DNA of 64,000 nt. It comes from Trinickia dinghuensis. Lineage in GTDB: Bacteria; Pseudomonadota; Gammaproteobacteria; Burkholderiales; Burkholderiaceae. The notes beneath the pieces are model-generated. The model saw nothing but the letters and a program-made list of their open reading frames with translations. It was not told the DNA's origin and searched no databases. A program made the position numbers and the translations under genes. The DNA lies in the NCBI RefSeq assembly GCF_003367175.1, contig NZ_QRGA01000011.1, forward strand, positions 186,001-250,000. The letters run 5' to 3'. Positions 41,113-47,876 of this stretch are shown piece by piece (the first letter of the stretch is position 1; every line of letters starts with the position of its first letter).

Positions 41113-41826
41113 ATGAGCCAACCGACCTCGCAGCCCGCACGGCACGACGACGCGCCGCCGATCACGCAATGCCGCGCCGCACTCTTCGACCTCGACGGCA
41201 CGCTTGCCGATACCGCGCCCGACCTCGTCGCGGCCGTCAACAAGATGCGCCTCGACCGCGGCCTCGAACTCGCCCCGATCGATCGGCTGCGTCCGTTGGC
41301 CTCGGCCGGTGCCCGCGGCTTGATCGGCGGTGCCTTCGGCATCGGTCCGGACGATCGCGATTACGCGCCGATGCGCGAGGAGTTCCTGGCCAACTACGAA
41401 GCCGACTTGTGCATCGAAACGACGTTGTTTCCGGGCATCGCGCAGATGCTCGACGCGCTCGACGCGCGCGGCATCCGCTGGGGCATCGTGACGAACAAGG
41501 TCGGCCGGCTCACGATGCCGCTCGTCGAGCAGCTCGGGCTCGCGTCACGCGCGGGCTGCGTGGTGAGCGGCGACACGACGCCGCACTCGAAGCCGCATCC
41601 GGCCCCGCTGCTTTATGCGGCCGAAGCGCTGGCGCTGGCGCCGGGCGAAATCGTCTATGTCGGCGATGATTTGCGAGATATCCAAGCGGGTTTCGCGGCC
41701 GGGATGGCTACCGTTGCCGCGGCGTATGGGTATTGCGGCACGGATTTGCCGCCGGCCATGTGGCACGCGCAGCACATCGTCGATACGCCGCAGCAGCTTG
41801 CGCAGCTGCTTGGTGGGCTGATCTGA
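41113..41826 (+). CDS. gph: Phosphoglycolate phosphatase
   Basis: A 237-residue HAD-superfamily phosphatase; hydrolyses 2-phosphoglycolate from DNA repair or oxygenase side reactions. HAD motif I is ALFDLDGTLADTAPDLVAAV (nucleophile Asp in DLDGT). Motif II is IVTNKVGR, motif III the Lys of PHSKPHPAPL, and motif IV VYVGDDLRDIQAGFAAGM. Co-transcribed with ubiG. The product may equally be MupP-like (MurNAc-6-P phosphatase), a close relative often also next to ubiG; sequence inspection does not settle this. Confidence 0.88.
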   Translation: MSQPTSQPARHDDAPPITQCRAALFDLDGTLADTAPDLVAAVNKMRLDRGLELAPIDRLRPLASAGARGLIGGAFGIGPDDRDYAPMREEFLANYEADLCIETTLFPGIAQMLDALDARGIRWGIVTNKVGRLTMPLVEQLGLASRAGCVVSGDTTPHSKPHPAPLLYAAEALALAPGEIVYVGDDLRDIQAGFAAGMATVAAAYGYCGTDLPPAMWHAQHIVDTPQQLAQLLGGLI

Positions 41827-41831
41827 GCGTC

Positions 41832-41861
41832 CTGACGGCGACGCGCCGGGCGTCAGCTTTT
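41832..41861 (+). terminator. Terminator of ubiG-gph
   Basis: CTGACG (41832-41837) and CGTCAG (41851-41856) pair around a GC-rich interior and are followed by CTTTT. A second inverted pair, CGCCCCAC (41874-41881) / GTGGGGCG (41894-41901), lies just downstream without a T-run. Confidence 0.6.
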
Positions 41862-41927
41862 GGGTTTGCTGAACGCCCCACCCCGCCTTGAATGTGGGGC
41901 GAAGCGCACCACCTTACGTTCTGTGGG

Positions 41928-41933
41928 ATAATC
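41928..41933 (+). promoter_or_regulatory. Candidate -10 of ssrA
   Basis: GATAAT, 15 bp before the mature tmRNA 5' end; the pre-tmRNA would carry a short 5' leader removed by RNase P. No strong -35 is visible at the usual distance. Confidence 0.4.
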
Positions 41934-41947
41934 GATCGCTACACCTA

Positions 41948-42304
41948 GGGGCCGACCTGGTTTCGACGTGGGTAACGAAGCAGTGCAGGGCATACCGAGG
42001 ACCCGTCACCTCGTAAATCAATGGGACTTAAGTAACCGCAAACGATAACTCGTTCGCCGTAGCGGCTTAACCCCGCTCGCCTCGCACTGGCTCGCTGACG
42101 GGCTAGGGTCGCAAGACTAGCGAGGTCATTTACGTCAGATAATCCTCGGTGGTGTCACGACGCCGGGGCCGAAAACCTAGTGACTCGCCGTAACGAAGCG
42201 TGTTCGTCCGCGTCGGTGCGGTTAAATCAAATGGCAGAACTAAGTATGTAGAACTGGCTGTGGACTATTTGCGGACGCGGGTTCGATTCCCGCCGGCTCC
42301 ACCA
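41948..42304 (+). ncRNA. ssrA: tmRNA (one-piece)
   Basis: A 357-nt transfer-messenger RNA that rescues stalled ribosomes. The 5' end GGGGCCG pairs with CGGCTCC near the 3' end to make the acceptor stem, followed by A and an encoded CCA. The T-arm GGGTTCGATTCCCGCC is intact. The 5' domain has the typical GACCTGGTTTCGACGTGGG. The resume codon GCA (42038-42040) starts a tag reading ANDNSFAVAA and ending at TAA 42068-42070. No internal split is seen, so it is not the permuted two-piece form. Confidence 0.95.
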
Positions 42305-42339
42305 AACACACCATGCGCTTTCCCTGAAGCGCTTCCGAA

Positions 42340-42371
42340 AGCCCCGTGGACGGACGTCTGACGGGGCTTTT
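42340..42371 (+). terminator. Terminator of ssrA
   Basis: AGCCCCGT (42340-42347) pairs with ACGGGGCT (42361-42368), followed by TTT, about 35 bp after the mature 3' end. Confidence 0.75.
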
Positions 42372-42509
42372 GTTCATCTTGTGTGCCGCGGTTTTTCGCG
42401 ACCATCCGCATAAAGGCGGTGGTATAGGCGCTGCTCTACTTCGGCGCGCTGCCACTGACGGCGGTTACACTAGCGCCTACGTCCGCCGACCATCCAGGCT
42501 TTTCCATCG

Positions 42510-42875
42510 ATGAAACGCATTTCCCTCGCAGCCGCCGCCGTCACGGCGCTCGCCACCGCCATGCTGACCGCCTGCGGATCCGCTCCGCTCGGCACATCGA
42601 ACTCGGGCAGTTCCGGCACACCCATGGTGTTCTCTTCGGCTCGCTCACCGCGCACGATCGCCAACTGCATGAGGGCACATCTCTCCAGCGTGAATGAGCG
42701 CGCCGGCGCCGGCTACACCGAACTCGACATCGGACGCTCCTCCAACGGCTACGCGTGGCTTGTCACGCTCACGTCGACGGGCTCCGGTTCTAACGTACGC
42801 GTTGAAAAAGCCGTCGAGGACGATTCGGTATCCGAGCCCGAACTGCGCTTCGCTATCGCGCGCTGCACCACCTAG
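42510..42875 (+). CDS. Small putative lipoprotein of unknown function
   Basis: 121 residues. The lipoprotein signal peptide is KRISLAAAAVTALATAMLTAC, with the lipobox LTAC and Cys at ~22; a Ser/Gly linker follows. The remaining ~85 residues form a compact domain (IANCMRAHLSSVNERAGAGY ... LRFAIARCTT) with two further cysteines that could pair. I do not recognise a named family. A TACACT at ~42466 could be its -10. Its end overlaps the convergent fic gene by 4 bp. Confidence 0.65.
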   Translation: MKRISLAAAAVTALATAMLTACGSAPLGTSNSGSSGTPMVFSSARSPRTIANCMRAHLSSVNERAGAGYTELDIGRSSNGYAWLVTLTSTGSGSNVRVEKAVEDDSVSEPELRFAIARCTT

Positions 42876-44002
42876 GCGTCGGCCGCGCCATCGGCCAGTT
42901 CGTAGCCGGTGCTGCGGCCGCCCGCATCGGACTTTCTCAATACGCCGCGTGCCAGCAAGTCGTTGATGTCGCGCAACGCGGTATCGGCGGAACACTTCGC
43001 GATCGCAGCCCACTTGCTCGACGTGAGCTTGCCGTCAAAGCCGTCCAAGAGACGGTTGAGCAGCTTCGTTTGGCGCTCATTCAACGACGCACCGCCCCAT
43101 CGCTGCCAAAAGCGAGCCTTCACCAGCACGCCATCGAGCGTGCGATGCGCCTGCTCGATCGCGCGATGAAGCGTAGCGAGAAACCAAGCCAGCCATTCGG
43201 TCACATCGAGCGTACCTTTTTGAGTCCGCTCCAAGATGGCGTAATACGCATCGCGGTCACGCTGTATTTGCGCCGATAGGCTATAAAACCGCTGCGGACT
43301 GCCGTCTGCGCGTGCCAACAATAGATCGCCGATCGCCCTGGCAATGCGCCCATTACCGTCATCGAACGGATGCAACGTAACGAACCATAGATGACCGATG
43401 CCTGCCCTCATCAGGGCAGGCGCGCGCGACGGTGCTTCGAGCCAGGCGATTAGCTGTCTCGTTTCGTCTTCCAACTGTTCGGCAGGCGGGGCTTCAAAAT
43501 GGACGCGCTGCCGGCCGATTGGGCCGGAAACGACTTGCATCGGGCCGTGCGCATCGTCGCGCCAAGCACCGACGCCGATCTTGGAGAGCCCCGAATAGCC
43601 GGTGGGAAACAATGCCGCGTGCCACCCGAACAGCCGCTCCCGGGTTACCGGCGAATCGGAGTTGGAAGTCGCATCCAGCACCATGTCGACCACACCCTCG
43701 ACGTGACGATCCACCGGTGTCAGCGCACCGATGTCCACGCCAAGCCGTCGCGCGATCGACGAACGGACCGATCCGACGTCCAGTCGCTCGCCCTCGATTT
43801 CGCTCGTCTTAACGACATCGTCCGTCAGCGCAGCCAGACTGGCCTGGTCCCGCAAAGACATGCCGACGTCAAAGAGCCGGCCCAGCAGCAGCCCTTGGGC
43901 TCGACTAACCTCGGCCAGCGGCAGCGCCAACGCCTCAAGGTCGTAACGCCAATGCGGCCAGTCGGCCGCCTGCCAAATGTAGGTGCAATCTCCGCAATTC
44001 AT
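42872..44002 (-). CDS. Fic family protein, DUF4172-type, with inhibitory motif and winged helix
   Basis: 376 residues from ATG 44002 (MNCGDCTYIWQ). The N-terminal DUF4172 region includes YIWQAADWPHWRYD. At ~66-71 is TSEIEG, matching the autoinhibitory (S/T)xxxE(G/N) motif of class II Fic proteins. The active-site loop HPFDDGNGRIAR (residues ~211-222) is fully canonical for AMP transfer. The C-terminal ~60 residues (LNERQTKLLNRLLDGF ... LRDINDLLARGVLRKSD) are a winged-helix DNA-binding domain. A longer start at 44038 is possible. The start codon is embedded in repeated TGCGGAGATT elements, suggesting autoregulation. An accessory gene; target protein unknown. Confidence 0.88.
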   Translation of the reverse strand: MNCGDCTYIWQAADWPHWRYDLEALALPLAEVSRAQGLLLGRLFDVGMSLRDQASLAALTDDVVKTSEIEGERLDVGSVRSSIARRLGVDIGALTPVDRHVEGVVDMVLDATSNSDSPVTRERLFGWHAALFPTGYSGLSKIGVGAWRDDAHGPMQVVSGPIGRQRVHFEAPPAEQLEDETRQLIAWLEAPSRAPALMRAGIGHLWFVTLHPFDDGNGRIARAIGDLLLARADGSPQRFYSLSAQIQRDRDAYYAILERTQKGTLDVTEWLAWFLATLHRAIEQAHRTLDGVLVKARFWQRWGGASLNERQTKLLNRLLDGFDGKLTSSKWAAIAKCSADTALRDINDLLARGVLRKSDAGGRSTGYELADGAADA

Positions 44003-44030
44003 GCGGAGATTATTAACGCTAATCTCCGCA
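43987..44030. promoter_or_regulatory. Three alternating 10-bp repeats over the fic start (candidate operator)
   Basis: AATCTCCGCA (43987-43996), its inverse TGCGGAGATT (44002-44011), and AATCTCCGCA again (44021-44030) are exact copies of one 10-mer in alternating orientation. Their centres are 15 and 19 bp apart. The fic ATG (44002-44000) touches the middle copy. Three exact 10-mers within 44 bp are unlikely by chance. Confidence 0.7.
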
Positions 44031-44079
44031 AAACGCAACTCGCTCCGCGTCGCGCTAGCTGCAGCGCGCTAGGTAGACA

Positions 44080-44346
44080 CTACTCGGCATCGTCCGGGCA
44101 CTGCAGGTTGCAGCCGTTCGGATCGCCGAGATCGCCTTTCTTGCGCATCTTCGACGTGTGGTTCTGATATTTCTTCGACGGCGCCGAGGCGGCGAATTCC
44201 AACTGCGGATGCTGTTGGATCTGAAACTGATCCGACAAAATCCCGCCCGGCACGCCAGGCGTGTTCTGCGCGAAGGCGAGCGATGCCATCGTGGACAGCA
44301 AACCGGCCGCTGCCACGCCGGCGCAAAGATTGAAAAGCGATTTCAT
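44080..44346 (-). CDS. Small secreted hypothetical protein
   Basis: 88 residues from ATG 44346 (MKSLFNLCAGVAAAGLLSTM). The signal peptide appears to end at LAFAQ, giving a mature peptide of ~60 residues with QNTPGVPGGILSDQFQIQQH, basic KKYQNHTSKMRKKGD and a terminal CNLQCPDDAE. No known family is recognised. It lies upstream of fic on the same strand (77-bp gap), but the repeat-rich fic promoter separates them. Unrelated to the fds genes upstream as far as can be seen. Confidence 0.55.
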   Translation of the reverse strand: MKSLFNLCAGVAAAGLLSTMASLAFAQNTPGVPGGILSDQFQIQQHPQLEFAASAPSKKYQNHTSKMRKKGDLGDPNGCNLQCPDDAE

Positions 44347-44520
44347 AGCGATTGCCACGCCGAAAGACGCGGTCCGAATCAGTCGAACTAGAGAAGCGTA
44401 AGCGTAACGCAGAACCCACGCCCCCTGCAGCCAATACTGTTACGGCCGTAATCCGGAGCCGGAACGGCGAATGCCAAGGCTGCTACGACCCGCCTCGTAC
44501 CTCGCCGTCGAATCACGCCG

Positions 44521-45621
44521 TCACGCGATGTCGGCCGCTCCGGGCACCGCCGCGCCCCGCAGACCCGCCGGAACATCGACGAGTTCGCCGCAATGCGTCG
44601 GGTCGTAGCCTTCGAGGGTTGCCACGCTGGTACGAAAATCCTCGCTGCGCAGCACGGCCAGCGCCGATACCAATGGCAGCGCCGACAGCCGCGCGCGATC
44701 GCAAGCGAAGTAGTAATCCTCGTCGACGATCGGCACGAAATCGAGCCCGAAGTGATGCGCGGCCGGAGCTACCCCGAAGCCGGCATCGGCCATGCCGCTC
44801 GCGACGAACGCCGCGATCGCCGTATGCGTCAGCTCGGTGGACGCGTAACCGTTGATGTGTTCGGGATCGATGCCGATGCTGTTCAAAGCCAGATCGAGCA
44901 GCAACCGCGTGCCGGAGCCCGGCTGGCGATTGACGAACCGTACATCGGGCCGCGCGAGATCCTCGAGCCCCCGCACGCCTTTCGGATTGCCCTTGGGAAG
45001 AAAGAGCCCCTGCTTGCGCGCAGTCAAATAGACGAGCACATGGCGCCGCGGATCCAGCCAGCGGCGATAGATATCGGCGCACAACTCGCGAAACGCGCCG
45101 CGCGGCAAATGGAAGCCGGCGAAGTCGCATTCGCCGCGCGCCAGCGCGGCCACGGCTTCCGCACTTTCGCGATACTTGATGTCCACCGTGCCCGACGCTT
45201 GTGCCCCCAACTGCGCCACGAGCGCGGCCACCGCATAGCCGTGCGACGCATGTATACGCGTCGTGCCGCCGGCGCCGAGCTGCCGGTTCAACTCCGCCGA
45301 CACCTCGTTCGCCATCTGCTTGAGCGGCCCGTCGAGCCGCTCGGTGCACGCGCGCTGTGCCTGCACCACGGCCCGGCCCAGCGCCGACAGCGCCGAACCC
45401 TTGCCGCGCTCCTTCGAGATCAACTCGCCCCCCAGCCGCGCCTCGAGCGCGCGCAGGAGCCCCCATGCATGTCGGTACGACAGCTGCCGTTCACCGGCGG
45501 CCTGCGCGATGCTGCCCGTTTCGTCCACGAGCGCAAGCAGCGGAACGATGTCCGTCAAGCTCGCTTCACGGCCCGCGCTGTCGCGTACGACCAATTGCGT
45601 GACGCATTTGATCTCAATCAT
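44521..45621 (-). CDS. fdsR: FdsR-type regulator: ModE-like HTH plus periplasmic-binding domain
   Basis: 366 residues. The N-terminal ModE/LysR-like winged helix spans ~20-85 (VDETGSIAQAAGERQLSYRH, then AWGLLRALEARLGGEL). From ~115 comes a type 2 periplasmic-binding-like domain (COG1910 type; IHASHGYAVAALVAQLGAQA, VRFVNRQPGSGTRLLLDLAL). It is divergent from fdsG, the position of FdsR, known in Cupriavidus necator to control the fds operon in response to formate. Identity is inferred from architecture and place. Two related 15-mers in the 132-bp intergenic region are candidate operators. Confidence 0.8.
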   Translation of the reverse strand: MIEIKCVTQLVVRDSAGREASLTDIVPLLALVDETGSIAQAAGERQLSYRHAWGLLRALEARLGGELISKERGKGSALSALGRAVVQAQRACTERLDGPLKQMANEVSAELNRQLGAGGTTRIHASHGYAVAALVAQLGAQASGTVDIKYRESAEAVAALARGECDFAGFHLPRGAFRELCADIYRRWLDPRRHVLVYLTARKQGLFLPKGNPKGVRGLEDLARPDVRFVNRQPGSGTRLLLDLALNSIGIDPEHINGYASTELTHTAIAAFVASGMADAGFGVAPAAHHFGLDFVPIVDEDYYFACDRARLSALPLVSALAVLRSEDFRTSVATLEGYDPTHCGELVDVPAGLRGAAVPGAADIA

Positions 45622-45642
45622 TTATGAAGTCGGATTTCCTAT

Positions 45643-45729
45643 TGCACATCGCATGACCCGCGCCTATTGTTCGAAAACAACGGCTAAAGCCGAGCATATA
45701 TGCACGTCATATGACGAGCAAGTGCATAT
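45643..45729. promoter_or_regulatory. Candidate FdsR operator region
   Basis: TGCACATCGCATGAC (45643-45657) and TGCACGTCATATGAC (45701-45715) are direct copies with 3 differences, 58 bp apart. The second contains the palindrome GTCATATGAC (45706-45715), and ATATGCAC (45698-45705) / GTGCATAT (45722-45729) form a further inverted pair around it. The fdsG ribosome-binding site AGAGGAG follows at ~45739. Confidence 0.5.
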
Positions 45730-45753
45730 TGGAGTCTAAGAGGAGCCCCCACC

Positions 45754-46302
45754 TTGGAACCTGCCAGCGCCCTGGCGCCGGACGAACTCGTCCAACGTCA
45801 CGCATCGCCGGGCGCATCGCTGATCGCGGTGCTGCACGCCATTCAAGACGACGCGGGCTTTGTCCCGCCCGAAGCCGTCGCGCCGCTCGCGCGCGCCTTC
45901 AATCTGTCTCGCGCCGAAGTTCACGGCGTCATTACGTACTACCACCACTTCCGAACGCATCCGCCCGCGCCGGTTACGGTCGCGCTGTGTCGCGCCGAAG
46001 CGTGCCGCAGCATGGGCACGGAAGCGCTGGCCCGGCACATCGAAGGGCGCACGGGTTGCCGCTTCGACCCCGCGCATGCAGCCGGCGCTAATGGCAACGG
46101 CCATGTTCATAGCGGCGGCAACGGCCAGGTCGAACTCGAATCGGTCTACTGCCTCGGCCAATGCGCGCTGTCGCCGTCGATGACGATCAACGGCGAACTG
46201 CACGTGAAGGTCACGCCGCAAAAATTCGATGCCCTGCTCGATAAAGCATGCGTAGACGCGCAATCAAGCTCGAGCAGCGCCACCGCGAAGGAGTCCGCAT
46301 GA
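45754..46302 (+). CDS. fdsG: NAD-dependent formate dehydrogenase, gamma subunit
   Basis: 182 residues, a NuoE-like [2Fe-2S] subunit of the soluble molybdenum formate dehydrogenase. HITYYHHFRTHPP-like helix region (VHGVITYYHHFRTHPP), then the cluster ligands CRAEAC (Cx4C) and CLGQC (Cx3C). The start is TTG 45754, since it follows AGAGGAG at the right distance and there is no better ATG. A short Gly/Asn/His-rich insertion (ANGNGHVHSGGNGQ) separates the two ligand pairs and is not typical. First gene of the operon; ATGA overlap with fdsB. Confidence 0.9.
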   Translation: MEPASALAPDELVQRHASPGASLIAVLHAIQDDAGFVPPEAVAPLARAFNLSRAEVHGVITYYHHFRTHPPAPVTVALCRAEACRSMGTEALARHIEGRTGCRFDPAHAAGANGNGHVHSGGNGQVELESVYCLGQCALSPSMTINGELHVKVTPQKFDALLDKACVDAQSSSSSATAKESA

Positions 46303-47861
46303 CGACGCGTGTTTTCGTTCCCCGCGATTCGTCGGCACTGGCGCTCGGCGCCGATGCGCTGGCCAACGCAATCGCACAAGAAGCCGCGCGCCGCGGGCTC
46401 GCCGTCGAACTCGTACGCAACGGCTCACGTGGCCTGCTCTGGCTCGAGCCGCTCGTCGAAGTGCAGACAGCCGACGGTCGTGTCGGCTACGGCAATGTGG
46501 AATCCTCCGACGTTGCATCGTTGTTCGATGCAGGATTTCTCTCCGGCGGCCAACACGAACGCTCGGTCGGCATCGTCGACGAAATCCCCTATCTGAAGAA
46601 GCAGCAGCGCCTGACGTTCGCGCGCTTGGGGCTGACCGATCCGCTCTCGATCGACGACTACGTCGCCCATGAGGGTTTGGCCGGCCTCAAAGCCGCGCTC
46701 GGCATGACCGCCGAGGCGGCCTGCGAAACCGTGCTCGAATCGGGCCTGCGAGGCCGCGGCGGCGCCGCGTTCCCCGCCGGCATCAAATGGCGCACGGTGC
46801 GCGAGGCCAAAGCCGCGCAGAAATACATCGTCTGCAATGCCGACGAAGGCGACTCGGGCACGTTCTCCGATCGTCTCGCCATGGAAGGCGATCCATTCGC
46901 GCTGATCGAAGGCATGATCATCGCCGGCATTTCGACGGGCGCCACGCGCGGCTACATCTACGTGCGCAGCGAATACCCGCACTCGATCGCCATGCTGAAC
47001 GCCGCCATCGGCAAAGCGCGCGCGGCCGGCTGGCTCGGCGAGCACGTGCTCGGTTCGGCGCATGCCTTCGAACTCGAAGTCGCCAAGGGCGCCGGCTCCT
47101 ATGTCTGCGGCGAAGAAACCGCGCTGCTCGAATCGCTCGAAGGCAAGCGCGGCATCGTGCGCGCGAAGCCGCCCGTTCCCGCGCTGTCCGGCCTCTTCGG
47201 TCAGCCGACGGTCGTCAACAACGTCATCACGCTGGCAACCGTGCCGATCATCTTCGCGCGCGGCGCGAAGTTCTACCGCGACTTCGGCATGGGCCGCTCG
47301 CGCGGCACGCTGCCGTTCCAGTTGGCCGGCAACATCAAATACGGCGGTCTGGTCGAGCTCGCCTTCGGCGTGACCTTGCGCGAACTCGTGGACACCTACG
47401 GCGGCGGCACCGCGAGCGGCCGCCCCGTGCGCGCCGTTCAAGTGGGCGGCCCGCTCGGCACCTACCTGCCCGAGAGCCAGTGGGATATCCCGGTGGATTA
47501 CGAGGCCTATGCGCAAGTAGGCGCGGTCGTCGGACACGGCGGGCTCGTCGTGCATGACGACACCTCGAACCTCGCCGAGCTCGCCGAATACGCCATGCAC
47601 TTCTGCGCGGTCGAATCGTGCGGCAAATGCACGCCGTGCCGCATCGGCTCGACGCGCGGCGTCGAAGTCATCGCGCGCATTCGCAACGGCGACACCTCCG
47701 AAAAACAGATCACGCTGCTGCGCGACCTGTGCGACACGATGGTGTCGGGCTCGCTCTGCGCGATGGGCGGCATGACGCCCTACCCCGTGCTGTCCGCCCT
47801 CGACCACTTTCCCGAAGACTTCGGTCTTCGTCCCGCTGCGCCGAAAGCGGCTGCAGCCTGA
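46299..47861 (+). CDS. fdsB: NAD-dependent formate dehydrogenase, beta subunit
   Basis: 520 residues: an N-terminal thioredoxin-like ferredoxin domain (~1-95) fused to a NuoF domain. The NAD/FMN sites are GLRGRGGAAFPAGIKWRTVR, CNADEGDSGTFSDR and YVCGEETALLESLEGKRG; the [4Fe-4S] site is ESCGKCTPCRIGSTRG. It transfers electrons from formate oxidation via FMN to NAD+. The start codon overlaps the fdsG stop (ATGA), so it is translationally coupled. Confidence 0.94.
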   Translation: MTTRVFVPRDSSALALGADALANAIAQEAARRGLAVELVRNGSRGLLWLEPLVEVQTADGRVGYGNVESSDVASLFDAGFLSGGQHERSVGIVDEIPYLKKQQRLTFARLGLTDPLSIDDYVAHEGLAGLKAALGMTAEAACETVLESGLRGRGGAAFPAGIKWRTVREAKAAQKYIVCNADEGDSGTFSDRLAMEGDPFALIEGMIIAGISTGATRGYIYVRSEYPHSIAMLNAAIGKARAAGWLGEHVLGSAHAFELEVAKGAGSYVCGEETALLESLEGKRGIVRAKPPVPALSGLFGQPTVVNNVITLATVPIIFARGAKFYRDFGMGRSRGTLPFQLAGNIKYGGLVELAFGVTLRELVDTYGGGTASGRPVRAVQVGGPLGTYLPESQWDIPVDYEAYAQVGAVVGHGGLVVHDDTSNLAELAEYAMHFCAVESCGKCTPCRIGSTRGVEVIARIRNGDTSEKQITLLRDLCDTMVSGSLCAMGGMTPYPVLSALDHFPEDFGLRPAAPKAAAA

Positions 47862-47876
47862 TTGACGGAGCCTCAC

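Noticed and set aside
41948-42304. tmRNA 3' end as an integration (att) site for a genomic island
   Set aside because: No integrase gene and no second copy of the 3' end found in the downstream sequence.
42240-42455. Small minus-strand ORF overlapping the tmRNA 3' end (contains VEPAGIEPASANS)
   Set aside because: A well-known spurious translation of T-arm sequences of tRNA/tmRNA genes.
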